Shown: positions 28,301 to 40,128, counted from the stretch's first letter. The stretch: 64,000 nucleotides of DNA from Apostichopus parvimensis (GCA_000934455.1 KN884886.1:15127-79126); one strand, 5' to 3'. The notes: generated from the sequence alone by a model not told the origin. Program-made: numbers and translations.

Positions 28301-31300
28301 GACTATTAATAACAAGACTGTTCCTGTGTAGCGTTATTCCAAGTTACAAACCAAATCCAAAAGGATATCAATGAATTTAATTAGATATATTTGTCATTTA
28401 TAACCTTGTTGCTTTCTTTGTAAAGCGCCTTGAGCAGTGACTTTTGTCTACTGATCTGGCGCTATATAAGTCTCATTTATTATTATTATTGCTAAAGATT
28501 GCCTCATGAAGAAGTGAGCAAGGTTTAATTATACAGTACACTAGTACAGACCTTCTAACACTTTTGTATTAACACCCCCACACTTCCCTAAGCCTCTTGC
28601 CAATCAAAGTCCTATTGTCACTCCCACTATATTTTACTATTTCTATTCTATTCAAAGCCTATATACAGGGCCTGTGTATAGCTCACAGTCTTTTACATGA
28701 CTGTACTGTAGTTGCCATAAATAATCTCAACTTCAAGCACCAGGGAGGGTTAAAATCTCCCAGCCATTCTTTAAGAAAACCAATTTCTGAATTAAGCTTC
28801 CCATTGTGATTCAAAATTCACAACAATAGCTGCCAAGTCTGTCAAGATCTATGCCAAGGAAGCTAAAGGGAAAACTGGTCTCAAAGCTTCCTGTACCCTC
28901 TCTTTTTTTTTCCCTCTTTTTTTTCTTCCCCTTATTCAGAAGCACCTTTACCTTATTCAGCTTTTCAAAGCAGTGAAAGTCTTACAAATCCCTAAGATGT
29001 GCTGACTGCAGTTGTAACTGTTAAATCTGTTTCTATTTGCTACTGGTCTGTTTTCTCGCTTAAAGGTTTTAACCTGTCCATCAATGCTGCACACCGTTGT
29101 AAAGTTTCAGCAATTTTGACATTGTAACGCACAGAAGAATAGCAGGATTAACTGAATTGCCTCAGACAGTAATGTATGTGGCAATGGAACAAGAAGGGGA
29201 AAAAGTTCTTGTCTAAAGAAACTGTAAAGGAGATTGCCGTTTCAATAAATGTTTAAGCTGCCCGATAACTTGTTTTGAGATGACCAATATTGCAGTTGGG
29301 AAGTGTACACAATGATTTAAGTCATTGCAAGCTTACAGCAATTCAATTGCATAAAGTTTCATAACTCCCAGTATCTTTCAATCAAAATTAATGGTTGATT
29401 TGATGATGATGGAATATAGTGTACCCCCTCAGTGCAGGGATAAATGTTTAATGTTTTTAATGTTAGTCCATTGTTTCATCAGTGCCAAACGCCACAACCA
29501 AAAACATTATTTTGTTGTAACATCACAAGAACTACAGAGCACCCTTAGATTAATTACACTCAACACTACTTTTCTATGTTTTGGCAAACCTGTGAAGCTT
29601 TGTAACATATGGGCCTTTACACAGTAAACCAACACGAAAATCAACACATGCAGTTTTCAGTATTGAAATTGGTATTTTCTTTGTTCTTTTAGGNNNNNNN
29701 NNNNNNNNNNNNNNNNNNNNNNNNNNNNNNNNNNNNNNNNNNNCAGGTGTACTATACATGTAGTGCTGGTTTCCTTGTAGTTTTAAGAACTGCACATACT
29801 GTACATACATGTGTACAAATATAATTGGCTATCATTCATTTCCCAGAGATATATGTGGTCAAACACCCACCTGGTTGCTCTTAAATGAGGATTTAAGTTA
29901 TTAACTTAACATTTAATTTTGGTACAGAAAATGCTGTGTGTCACAGTTTAAATGTTAACACAGTCTGTTTTCCTCTAAGAGCATAACATTAATTTGATTC
30001 CTAGTGCAGTTTTAGTGGGACTAAATAAATGACAGCCTGGTCATGTTACTAATGCTCAGTCATCGCTTATGACTGTTACTCTATAATGTTAACATACTGT
30101 ACTCTGTTTGAAATCAGCAAGAAACCACAGTGTATTATGAATTAAGTAAACCTGCAAATTTATGTAAACAGAACAAAAAAACTGAGCCAAAGGAACTGTG
30201 ACCTTCGCGCTTGACTATTAATAACAAAACTGTTCCTGTGTAGCATTATTCCAAGTTACAAACCAAATCCAAAAGGAATAAATGAATTTAATTTAGATAT
30301 ATTATAGTCAATGATAACCTTGTTGCTTTCTTTGTAAAGCGCCTTGTGCAGTGACTTTTGTCTACTGATTTGGCACAAGTCTCATTTATTATTATTATTG
30401 CTAAAGATTGCCTCATGAAGAAGTGAGCAAGGTTTAATTATGCAGACCTTCTAACACTTTTGCATTAACACCCCCACACTTCCCTAAGCCTCTTGCCAAT
30501 CAAAGTCCTATTGTCACTCCCACTATATTTTACTATTTCTATTCTATTCAAAGCCTATATACAGGGCCTGTGTATAGCTCACAGTCTTTTACATGACTGT
30601 ACTGTAGTTGCCATAAATAATCTCAACTTCAAGCACCAGGGAGGGTTAAAATCTCCCAGCCATTCTTTAAGAAAACCAATTTCTGAATTAAGCTTCCCAT
30701 TGTGATTCAAAATTCACAACAATAGCTGCCAAGTCTGTCAAGATCTATGCCAAGGAAGCTAAAGGGGAAACTGGTCCCAAAGCTTCCTGTACCCTCTCTT
30801 ACTTTTTTCTCTTTTCTTTCTTCACCTTATTCAGAATGTTTCAAAGCAGTGAAAGTCTTACAAATCCCTAAGATGTGCTGACTGCAGTTGTAACTGTTAA
30901 ATCTGTTTCTATTTGCTACTGGTCTGTTTTCTCGCTTAAAGGTTTTAACCTGTCCATCAATGCTGCACCGTTGTAAAGTTTCAGCAATTTTGACATTGAA
31001 ACGCACAGAAGAATAGCAGGATTAACTGAATTGCCTCAGACAGTAATGTATGTGGCAATGGAACAAGAAGGGGAAAAAAATTCTTTTCTAAATAAACTGT
31101 AAAGGACGTTGTCATTTCAATTAATGTTTAAGCTGCCCTATAACTTGTTTTGAGATGACCAATATTGCAGTTGGAAAGTGTACACAATGACTAAAGTCAT
31201 TGTAAGCTTACAGCAATTCAATCGCATAAAGTTTCATAACTCCCAGTATCTTTCAATCAAAATTAATGGTTGATTTGATGATGATGGAATATAGTGTACC

Positions 31301-34124
31301 CCCTCCTTAGTGCAGGGATAAATGTTTAATGTTTTTAATGTTAGTCCATTGTTTCATCAGTGCCAAAGCCACAACCACAAACATTTTCTTGTTGTAACAT
31401 CACAAGAACTACAGAGCACCCTTAGATTAATTACACTCAACACTACTTTTCTATGTTTTGGCAAACCTGTGAAGCTTTGTAACATATATACTGTACTGTT
31501 TGTTATTTGAGGTAATAAAATTGTTTCCCCTAGTTTTTGTGTAGTACAGTATATGAGGTACTTACCACAAGTGACATGTCTTAGACTAAGTATTCCAGTG
31601 AGTCCAGTCACTTAATTTGATAAGTCACAGAGACACAGACATTTAACGGTCATTTCTCAAAGATTAAAAGTGAGTTGAAACAGCCTCGAGTATTACAGAA
31701 ATGGTAATTATGATCAGATGGTCTACAACATGTACTTGTATCCAAATTACATTGTGCCTAGATATAGATCTGATTGTTTTGTATAACTTTGGTTAGAAAA
31801 TCCACCGCAAAGCATTTTAATATCAACGATTTAGCTGCATAGTAGGGTGATGTGTAATATCTTTAAAGCAGAGTCTAGCACAACTATACCTTTGAAGAAT
31901 TATGGTGTTGTTTTCCCCCTAAGTACTGTAAGTAATCCTGTGCCAATGTTGACAGTTAAAGAAAGACTACATTTCCATATAAGTACAGAACTTAGCCAAT
32001 TTATGAAAGTTTACATTTATAGATCAATGCCAGTGGATACCAATTTTCCTCGGATGAAATTTAAATGCTTAAATATGAAAATGGCTACAAAACCTTAAAT
32101 GAGAGCCAATTGATTAGGCATTTGAATAAAGTATGCCCAATTTAACTTTGTTAATGCTTCCAGACTTGACTCCTGGGGCTACAGATCAGACTAAAGCTAT
32201 TAAAGTAACATTTAACTCTTTAATGGGTCCATGTCATTTATAGACAGGTCTGCAGAGACCGCCTAACATTTTGCGAGATTCACTCAACAGACACAGTGCA
32301 GTTATACACGCAATTTTGCAATTTAAGGGAAACATTCTTGACACCCCTCCATAATGAGTTCCAGAACTTTTTATCACAAGTTGAAAATTCATACTGCATG
32401 ACTTCTACATAAGTTTGTGAACCAGAAAGTCATAGAAAATAGTGTTGCACTATTTAACACAATAACCACCAAATGAAAGCAAATTCAAAATAATTAGAAC
32501 TTTCACACAATAGGCACCCCACGAGCCTGACGCCCGAGTAGCACACGCCACTTTTTGAATTGAGGCAAAGTCTTTACCCGTCAAGAAAAGAAAGCTGTTT
32601 TGCCGCCAACTCTTTTTTTTTAACTTTTCACGCATGGTGGGACAACAATGGTCTGATTTTTATTACCCTTATTCCGCCACCTTTACCTTCCTCTCAGCAA
32701 TCGAAAAAAAAACAGAGAAAACAAAAAAATATGTAGGTAAACTCTACTTGATGATTCTGTCTGATACTTAAAAGTATCTTTGTTGACTTAATATCACAGC
32801 ATGCTGTTTTCATGGCTACAATTCTATGTATGAAACAAACCTTCTTGACAAGGTAAAAGCAGCTGGCACACCAGAACAAGAGTCAGACAAGAGAATTTTG
32901 GAAATTTTAGTATAAGGACTCGAAAGTTGATCTTACGCTTTCATGGTAGATTTAGTAATTGAATGATGCACTGTATACACCAAGATCAAAGTACAAATTG
33001 ACATAAACGGTATGTTTTTACGTTTAACACCAGGTGCTGTCCCTGGCCAAATGTTATACGCACATCTTCAACTCAAACAGGATCAACTCCAATTACTGAG
33101 TATTTCAAAGCGAAGCATAGTTAATATGGAAACAGATGTACAGTCAAAGTAATGTTCCAGTGTACACACAAACAGTTATTTGAAAATCTAAATCATTTTC
33201 AAATGCAAACATTCTTGGAACTAAACAAAGAAAATTAACCGCTCACTGGCAGTAATTCAGTTTTATAATGGACTGATGGATAACCTACAACACACATGTG
33301 GTCAATTTTAGGGCAGGGAATTAATTAAGTGTTCAAAGTTTGAGTACAGCGTGTATATTTGGAGGTATGCACTGTACAGTGAAATGCCAATAATGACAAC
33401 TACAACAGGCAGCAAGGCTAGACTTCTGTCTTGTAAAGTTATAATTTAACCTAAAAACGGTAGGTGTATTTTCTGTTTGAGTATTGAGGTATTTAGTCTG
33501 CAAAGGGGGAAGGGACATTGCAGCCCCGTTGTTCAGCCATCTAAATAATGCTGGAGTAGTCACTTGCATAGGATGTGAGGTTTCTTAACTTAATGCAGGC
33601 CATGCTGTTTACAAGTGTTCAACAATCATGCACAATACACATAATGTGTACGTACTTTGACTTAAGTTCTTACACTGGCTGGCATAAAAAATTCCCTCAT
33701 GCAGCAGCCTAGCTAGATGGTACCATTCAGGCTGGAACTGTTTTCAAGCACTATGAAGTATGATGCATAATGGATACTAGGGGCATAATACTTCTTGGGG
33801 GGGGGAGGGGGTCGGCCCCAGAATAAAAGCAGGGGACCTCAGTTCTCCCCTCACACCCACCTCTCCACCTGCAGACAGAATGTAACACAATACAGTACAT
33901 AAATAAATAAACAACATGTATGTGCAGTAAAAACTAAACAGTAAACACTACAACATTTTTGGAAAATATTACAAAATATATGCACCCTACAATTCACCAC
34001 TGATAACAGAAAGAACAACTCACCTTCCTTTCCAATCACATTGGTTTTCAGAGTACTTCCCCAGCGCCTGTACAAACCCAAGCAAGGGCAGTACAAGCAA
34101 AACCACCAGCATCAACACATTCAT
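7020..34124 (-). CDS. METRN: Meteorin-family secreted protein (METRN/METRNL orthologue), 4 coding exons
   Basis: The spliced CDS is 34124-34024, 21172-20706, 8136-8080 and 7354-7020 (960 nt, 319 aa); every junction is GT-AG and phases match (2, 1, 1). Meteorins are secreted proteins of about 290-310 aa acting in glial, neural and metabolic signalling in vertebrates. The start ATG at 34124 follows an in-frame stop, and residues 1-20 form a hydrophobic signal peptide. Family landmarks in order are QCDWKGS (28-34), GEVQWIYP (55-62), LCIRP (81-85), CRKCNATEL (191-199), YCASDFV (203-209) and GLGEAKAGC near the C-terminus. I count ten cysteines in the mature chain, matching the number I recall for human METRN (five disulphides). 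Introns 1 and 2 are each about 12.5 kb, and N gaps fall only in introns. The METRN versus METRNL assignment cannot be settled here; an invertebrate single copy would be pro-orthologous to both. Confidence 0.93.
7355..8079 (-). other. METRN intron 3 (725 bp)
   Basis: GT-AG intron of phase 1; no repeats or RNA genes seen in it. Confidence 0.85.
8080..8136 (-). CDS. METRN: METRN coding exon 3 (CxxC micro-exon, 57 nt)
   Basis: The exon lies between TGCAG (8137) and GTAAG (8079), with phase 1 on both sides. It encodes CRKCNATELVREYCASDF, aligning with human CRPCSDAELLLAACTSDF. Both phases join the flanking exons without a break. Confidence 0.92.
10391..10555. repeat. Two-copy tandem duplication (METRN intron 2)
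   Basis: 'ataacatgttataatgctag' with following 'tcttaatatactt' and 'agaggcaaat' occurs at 10391 and 10487; the second copy lacks about 22 bp. Confidence 0.85.
11828..11942. repeat. G-rich repeat in METRN intron 2
   Basis: Repeated 'gagaggggtgagtagtgagg' units after a G run. Simple-sequence DNA. Confidence 0.8.
13010..13166. repeat. (ACAT)n/(AT)n microsatellite
   Basis: Interrupted acat, catg and atat repeats ending in a run of tatatagata. Confidence 0.9.
15057..15571. other. Assembly gap (515 N) in METRN intron 2
   Basis: Run of N; content unknown. It cannot hold a missing METRN coding exon because phases across the intron already match. Confidence 1.
18990..19170. repeat. Two-copy 91-bp tandem duplication (METRN intron 2)
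   Basis: 'atagcacggaacagaatgca' through 'gtagtgcttgtgatagaa' occurs at 18991 and 19082 with small differences. Confidence 0.9.
20317..20667. repeat. Two-copy 174-bp tandem duplication just downstream of METRN exon 2
   Basis: 'ttgaccctccctc' through 'gcagcccagtgttga' and 'tgcacgaagta' occurs at 20317 and 20491 at about 90% identity. Each copy contains the dispersed 'ctaaaacgttacca' motif. The second copy ends about 40 bp from the exon 2 donor. Confidence 0.9.
20706..21172 (-). CDS. METRN: METRN coding exon 2 (main N-terminal domain)
   Basis: It is 467 nt and encodes residues 34-189 plus one base. The acceptor is a long pyrimidine tract ending in AAAG at 21173; the donor is CG|GTAAG at 20705. 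It contains KCTKGEVQWIYP and LCIRPAANSLGADVYRDV, which match CAEGAVEWLYP and CLRPVRPFAGAQVFAE in human METRN, and ends with the hydrophobic strand region before the CxxC exon. Confidence 0.93.
23695..23736. repeat. Ultrashort hairpin insert (24 bp) with 9-bp direct repeats
   Basis: GATATTACC (23695-23703) and GATATTACC (23728-23736) flank a 24-bp hairpin with arms ATGGAGCT/AGCTCCAT. It lies in METRN intron 1. The same hairpin word recurs at 45470. Confidence 0.85.
27833..29610. repeat. Duplicated block, copy 1 (METRN intron 1)
   Basis: This 1.78-kb segment, starting caggtgtactatacatg and ending gctttgtaacatat, recurs at 29744-31487 with scattered substitutions and small indels, in the same orientation. 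The two copies are separated by about 80 bp plus a 50-N gap. Confidence 0.95.
28401..28491 (+). mobile_element. SINE 3' tail fragment (first copy)
   Basis: It contains 'tgtaaagcgccttgagcagt', 'ggcgctatataag' and a terminal (att)n run, the same tail type as the SINE at 55030. It sits in METRN intron 1 within the duplicated block. Confidence 0.6.
29694..29743. other. Assembly gap (50 N) in METRN intron 1
   Basis: The length is a placeholder; it is flanked by the duplicated block. Confidence 1.
29744..31487. repeat. Duplicated block, copy 2 (METRN intron 1)
   Basis: It starts exactly at the base after the 50-N gap. High but imperfect identity to copy 1 fits two haplotypes placed side by side, though a real recent tandem duplication is possible. 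Confidence 0.95.
30318..30402 (+). mobile_element. SINE 3' tail fragment (second copy, within the duplicated block)
   Basis: This is the counterpart of 28401-28491 in the second copy of the duplication, missing part of the 'gcgctatata' word. Confidence 0.55.
34024..34124 (-). CDS. METRN: METRN coding exon 1 (signal peptide and first cysteine)
   Basis: It encodes residues 1-33 plus two bases of codon 34. The leader is leucine/valine rich (residues 4-18), followed by ALGKYSENQCDWKG, which aligns with the start of mature human meteorin (GYSEDRCSWRGS). The donor is AG|GTGAGT at 34023. An in-frame TAA five codons upstream fixes the start. Confidence 0.92.
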
Positions 34125-35119
34125 GCTGATTTCAAGTTATTATTAACTGTTCAAAATTTCTGAAATGTTATTACTATCCAATGATTAAGTCCAGTAATAT
34201 TTTGTTTTCCAGCAATGGATTCTAACGTTGCCGTCGCATTTTGCTATGCTCGAACAATAGTATCCTTGTTTTGTCCATTCACATGGAAGCATGTGTTTAA
34301 TAGGCTAGCGACTTGAATAAATAGAAGTTGGGCAACGACCAAAGCTAGCCTATAGTAGTATCGTAGTATCCTACTATGAAGTAAGTTAGTATTATTAACT
34401 TTAACTAAACTTGAAGTACAGTAGCATCAACCATCGCTTTCCAGAAATTATCGGATAGACCCGAAAAACCAACTGTATTGATGTTGAATATCGTTCCTTG
34501 AAGATACACAGTCTAAGTAAAAGTATACACAATTCCGATGCAAAGAGAAGCGCATGAATTAATCCAGAGGCGCAGGTACGTCCTCGATACGCGAGTACGC
34601 AATGTACGTGTAAATTAAAATATATGGCTAGTGGTGCATTCAGCGCTAGCGCTGGTCGGTTCTGTTTACCACTTATAAAACATTGGTATACTTGACTGTT
34701 CCAAACAATATTGGGGTAATTACTCAAATAGTCTGCATACAAAAGCATATATTTTTTCCACTTTTTGTAAACATTAAAGAACTATAATACATCTACATGG
34801 TATTGATATTTTTTTAAATTTCAGACGTAAATGTTGAGTAATAATTGTTGATATCATAAAACAATTAATCAAAATTACCCCTATATAAAATGGACCGACC
34901 TATACTTCATTGATTGACACGACATGCTGGAAAGTGTGGGATGCACGCGACTGTATACTTCGCCCTTATGCATACGCACTGTCGGTATGTCTGTGTAAGG
35001 AAGTAGTCTGATCTCAACAAATTACCGATTAGAAAGAAGGGCTGTATTCTGATCAGTGTGTCCCAACATCTCTGTCCATCTTCTACGTCAGTGGTTAAGT
35101 CAACCCCACCCCCATCAAA

Positions 35120-35390
35120 CTAGAAGAAGTGAGAGAAGAGTAGCGGGAAATTGAACAGCATATGGGAGAGGGATACGGGAAGGGTAGAGGAGAGTGCCTA
35201 CAGGCAGGAGGAAGGGGGTTGGAAGGGAAAGGCTAGGAAGGGAAAGGCTAGGAGCATAGGATTCCAGGAAAAATGTAAGAAAGAATAGAGAGGGAAGAGG
35301 GAGTGGGAGTGTGGAAGGTTAATGATAAGGGACCACATGTCGGGAAGGGGAAGAATACCACATGTGACGGGAAGGGGGGGGGGGACTTAA
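35120..35390. repeat. Purine-rich (GA/GGA) tract
   Basis: About 270 bp dominated by gga and aga, including two copies of 'ggaagggaaaggctag'. No gene is seen. Confidence 0.75.
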
Positions 35391-36225
35391 GAGATCCTAT
35401 TTTCGCAATGAAATGAACATATCTCTCTATAAGTGACACTTGAAATTGTCAACACTTGTCTTGACGTACCATCTTTCAATAGCCTACAATGGGAGTGAGT
35501 AGGTGTGTGCAGGGGAAGTTTTCTATGTGTGTGGGCGGGGGGGGGGGGGGGGGACTGTTGCTTGCGAAAACGAAGTATTGGAAGACGAATTACTGTAAGT
35601 ATTGTATTTTAACGGCTAGTGTGTTGCCTCAAAATATCCTAGAAAGAATGAAATGTCCATAAGGAATCATAGCAAACTTTTGGACGCAAAGAAATTCGAC
35701 ACAGCAGGTCATATAGCCTAACTGCAAGACTAAAAGAGCGTATGGAGGGGCCTATATATATATATAAAAGACAAAGATATGAAAATGCTTAGGAATGCAA
35801 CCACGAGACCCGGGGTCGATATTACTGATCAACCACCATTACAGATCAAATATTAGCTAGACTATTAGGTTATCTCTATTTGACTTGTTTTATTAGCCAT
35901 TATATAAAACACAGTGCAGTGACAACATACCAATCTGTTCTTGAACGAAGTCCAACGAGGTTCTGCACACTCTTCACACGCGAACGACGGGCTGTGGCAT
36001 TCCTGGTTTGTATTTTATACCCTAAATGTACATATGTTTACTCGATGTTTAAAAGAAAAGGCAAGCTTTGACGGTCACAATTTCTCGAAGACAGAGAAAA
36101 CACAAGCAAGACCTATGCAATTACATTTATTTTTCGGTTTAAAAGTGTAGAATGGGCAGGCTTGAATGTAGGGGGTTCATTGGGGCTACATCACCGAGGA
36201 GTGGGTAAATTAGATGCCCTTAGGA

Positions 36226-36627
36226 CAGGGTTGTCCAACCTTTTGCAGAGGAGGGCCACATGGAATGATTATGATGAAGGAGGGGGCCGCATGAACCCTA
36301 TGCTCGATTTTTCGATTTTTTGCCCGAAGCCCAAGGCAACAAAATGTGAGCACTGCGCGCGGAGCGCACTGATTTATTTTCCTTCCTGATAAAACAGATG
36401 AATAAAGTTCAGCCCCCCCCCCCCCTCCGCTGAGAGAGTGTCACACAAACTGACCTGTATGCAGATTTTGGGACCAAGAAGGTTCGAATGATTGATTATA
36501 TAGCTTCAAATTGTTATCAATAAATCTGCTCACTAAAATTCCGCACCGTAGAGCATCTCTGGCGGGCCGGACGCAACCCTGCGGCGGGCCGGACTGTGGC
36601 CCGCGGGCCGTAGGTTGGACAACCCTG
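36226..36627. mobile_element. hAT-like non-autonomous element C (402 bp) with perfect TIR and 8-bp target duplication
   Basis: Ends CAGGGTTGTCCAACCT / AGGTTGGACAACCCTG are perfect 16-bp inverted repeats. The flanks ccttagga (36218-36225 and 36628-36635) match exactly. The interior includes 'gagggccacatgg' and 'gcgggccggac' blocks and no transposase. The intact ends and duplication imply a fairly young insertion. Confidence 0.92.
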
Positions 36628-38317
36628 CCTTAGGAAGATATGGAGGGGCCTGCCCCAGGGTTGAAGCGTTCATCGACATAATTGTCTTTCGGGACATGAC
36701 CTGGCTCTCCACGCATCCATGAGCTCAATCGGCCTCCATGGATATTTGATGCTGGGGATAATCTTCACATCTGTTCTAATTCCGGGCACATCTGCAAGAC
36801 ACCATTGGCGTTTTGTTTCCCGGCAGAGACGCATACTATGTTTCATTTCTACATCAAATGTGTCATCGCATTAAAAAAGCGCGCAGTGCTGCAGTATCAT
36901 AATTAAATAAAGATCTTATTCTGGGATCAGCTTTAATCTGCAACCGGCAAAAGTCTTCTCTTTCTCCAACTCGGCAACTTACATCTTGGCCTACATGCAT
37001 GCATAGGTACCTATTTTAGGTCATACATAGACTACAGGATTCGGCCCTGTGGTCTGCGTTTCTTGATGTGATTCAGTTTCGATGTTTTGATACAGCTATA
37101 TATACCGTAGTTGATAACATGCATGCGGATTACATAAACTGTTACAGCGAGGTTAATTGCTGAAATCCCATATTATATATACTACGGGGGCATTACAAAT
37201 TTCACTTCAACGTTATGCTTTTTAGCAAACCTAACTCCGTAGAACGGCGTGCGATAAATACCAAATGTTATTGAGGGCAGCTGTCCGATATAGTCACTGG
37301 TGTTATAGGAAAGGTGTTTTGTCCACGAGTGTATGTGCCACGGCACGCGCGTATACCTTGTGGTCTATCTTCTTTATGCTTTTATGGAATACGACACGCC
37401 TGATTGGGTGGGAAAATCAATGCTATAGTTTGCCAACTTTGCCTACATATAAACCTATTGGTTTGGTTTAGAAGACAGATGGTATTTTCGTGTTTCACAC
37501 CAATTGAGCAAAAATAACTATACACACGGGTCATTCGCACTGATTTTTGCTGTTTGTGACCATGTATAGTATGTATATAGGCCTATAAGCTTTTGAAGAC
37601 AAAGGTCGTAAATTTGTTATGCTGGATATTTTTAATTCTATAGCGGCGCCCACCACATTGATAATGCACAACATCAGAACAATGTCTCGCTACAGCCTGG
37701 CAGTTTTTTTTCTTCAGATTAATAAGTATTTTCAAAGACTATAGTTATAGCGGGGGCACGGCTCAGTAAACTCCAACAAGAATAAAGCTAAATTTATAGT
37801 TTTAATCTGCGTGTATACTACTGTAGTTAGTGTAAAAGTTAAATAGTTGTCAACGACATTGTAATATGTTGCAATGAATAAACTCTTTAAATAAAGCGGT
37901 TCAAACACTTTTAGGCGCACTATATCTAGGAACTTGCATGAGGTTTGAGCTTCGACCCACCAGATCGCCACCTCAGAGAATCAATGCTCAAAATGCCTGA
38001 AAACTGACTAACTTGAATTTCGGATGTGATAGAAAGTAACCTAATCGATCTTTGTCGGCAAGCTTCGAAAACTGAAGATAAAGAGCGTATAAGAAAGTTT
38101 TTGGTTTTACAAACCCCCCAGATGGCCGGAAACGACCCTTCCCGAGTGTTCATTCTGGTTCCCTGGCCTCTTGCTAACTTGAGACACCTCATTGATATCA
38201 CTTTTAAACCTAAAAAAAAACAAGCGAGTAAAAATATTAATAGCGAATTATGGGTGTTATTGAAAAGAAGATAACTTGGCCAAAACAAGTGTAGGCCCGG
38301 GCCTACAGTGCTATACA

Positions 38318-38334
38318 TATTGGCTACGCCCCTG
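38318..38334. mobile_element. Solo hAT-like terminal end
   Basis: The sequence attggctacgcccctg is a typical hAT right end (inverse CAGGGGCGTAGCCA). No partner end was found within about 700 bp to the left, so the element is truncated or its left end is too diverged to see. Confidence 0.45.
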
Positions 38335-39710
38335 CATGGTCGTTCTTTGAACAGTGTATGAAAGTAACAACACGCACAACATCGCAAAACGTATGCATAA
38401 CAGCCACGTGTATGGTGCACATAGCGCGCTATAACTCCTGAAATCGACATGTATGTCGAATTAAATTGACATATATGTTAGTTTCTCGCACGCTCATTGG
38501 ACAAAATATAGTCAACATGTACGAGAAAATGGACATTTGACGATTCCTCACAAATTACAGTTTCTCTCTTTCGCATTAGCTCATTCACATTCTAGGATTC
38601 TGATTGGAATAAATTAGCATTGTCGAATTAAATTGACAGCAGTTTCTCTGACACTATACCTGCAACGTTAGCAGTGATTTTTTTCTTTTCATTATCTATG
38701 CATAAACATGGATGAGGATGATAGTAGTAAACAGAAAACGACTCGACTTCAGGGTTGCCAGTTTATCTGTGGCAGCAACCGGCCAAATATGAATTTGCTA
38801 TTATTTTATGTCAATTGGGTACGAATTATATGTGGTTTCGCAACTCGTTGCGGCTTGGAATCAAATCCCCTCAGTAATTCAATTTCACAAAGGATAATCA
38901 TAACAAAGAATAATATGTTAATACGATTGATAGGAACCGAATTATAAACGGTATACAGACACAATACCATTGTCATTCTTGTGTGTTTTTTTCCAACAGC
39001 AACGAAACTTTCTAAGAATAATGGAAGTTGTGATAATCGAAGCTGTCCAGGTGTATATACCTTTACCGTAAAAATCACGGGATTCTTCCAGACGATCGGC
39101 TTTCGCATCACCCGTCAGCACCCCCCAGGGGGTCAGAGGGATCGCCACTGCACGCCATTTCGTCAAGCTCTGGAATCGGAAATTGTCGTGTGGTCGTTTC
39201 CATGACAGCGTATTGTTATTTAGAGCGTAACGTCTAAAAACAAGATTCAACCAGGTACTGTCGAAAATTATTAATAGCAGGGAGTTGCTCCCTGTTAGTA
39301 ACACTAGCCACCGTTGAAGCGTACGTAAGTGACGACACGGGGACGATATCTTACTAATTTTAGGTACGGTGTTGATAATGAAACAGGTTATTGTTATCGA
39401 TTTATAGGCATAACCAAGTTGCAATGTAGTTTATCGTTTATAATTTCGTTTGGCAGGGACGTGTGTAACGTCTTTCTTGGGCAATCCATCTTAAAGTTCT
39501 ATAGTCCGGGTTTATGACTTTAGCTTCTGTGGGCGGGGCGGGGAGGGAAGGGGAAGTGTGTAAATATCATCAGATAGGGCATGATATACTCATTCAAGCG
39601 TCCCATGTATGCACGTATAACTTGAACTTACACCACGGACGCTGTTCTTATCAGTTTCCGTAAATAAATGTCGTCCAAGTTCTTGAGAAATTAAAAAGTA
39701 ATTCAGTGAG

Positions 39711-39782
39711 TGCGTCAGCTGGGAATTGAACCCGAACCTATTGCTTGGAAGGCAACAATGCTAACCATTACACCACCGACGC
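39711..39782 (-). pseudogene. tRNA-Gly (TCC)-like SINE head, decayed
   Basis: It is the same head as at 40186 with an anticodon loop CTTCCAA, but the T stem (TCGGG/CCCAG) has a mismatch and the acceptor a G-T pair. It shares flanks with the 40186 copy. Confidence 0.6.
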
Positions 39783-39838
39783 TGTTATTATCAGTTTCTG
39801 TGCAGTCGTCTTTAACAATATTTTTCTCCGAACACCGA

Positions 39839-40128
39839 CAGGCGCGTAGCCAAGGGGGGCGGGGGGGGGGCGAAGGGGGCAGCCGCCCCCCCTTGAGCAT
39901 ATTTTTAAAAATTTTTTTTAATGTTTTTATGATATCGCTAGTAATTTCAAAAGAGAAAATGCTAAGATGCAACTTACAAGGCCTGGGAAGTGCCATTTCC
40001 AGCGATCTGGGAGGCATTTTCAGCCAAAATTTTCTTGTACGCTTCGCGCCAATCATGGTGGCGCTACGCTTAGATAGTATGCAATTTTCTACCCCCCCCC
40101 CCTTGGAAAATTCCTGGCTACGCGCCTG
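39839..40128. mobile_element. hAT-like non-autonomous element A (290 bp) with perfect TIR and 8-bp target duplication
   Basis: The ends are perfect 14-bp inverted repeats CAGGCGCGTAGCCA...TGGCTACGCGCCTG. The flanks aacaccga (39831-39838) and aacaccga (40129-40136) are an exact 8-bp duplication, the hAT signature. There is no transposase; the interior holds G/C runs and a segment shared with element B. It split a tRNA-Gly SINE unit. Confidence 0.9.

Larger units (their letters stand above)
21173..34023 (-). other. METRN intron 1 (12.9 kb)
   Basis: Non-coding, rich in the short word gtacagta and its inverse. It contains the large duplicated block, the 24-bp hairpin insert at 23704, SINE tails, and dispersed motif copies near 25738 and 26820. 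Confidence 0.85.

Noticed and set aside
28597-30705. Two identical 70-codon frames (28597 and 30493)
   Set aside because: They match because they lie in the duplicated block; no splice context or homology supports a gene.
37926-38450. 174-codon minus-strand frame
   Set aside because: It overlaps a solo hAT-like end and shows no recognisable domain; one long frame in this much DNA is expected by chance.
38942-39424. 160-codon minus-strand frame
   Set aside because: No domain, no splice support and no conserved motif recognised.
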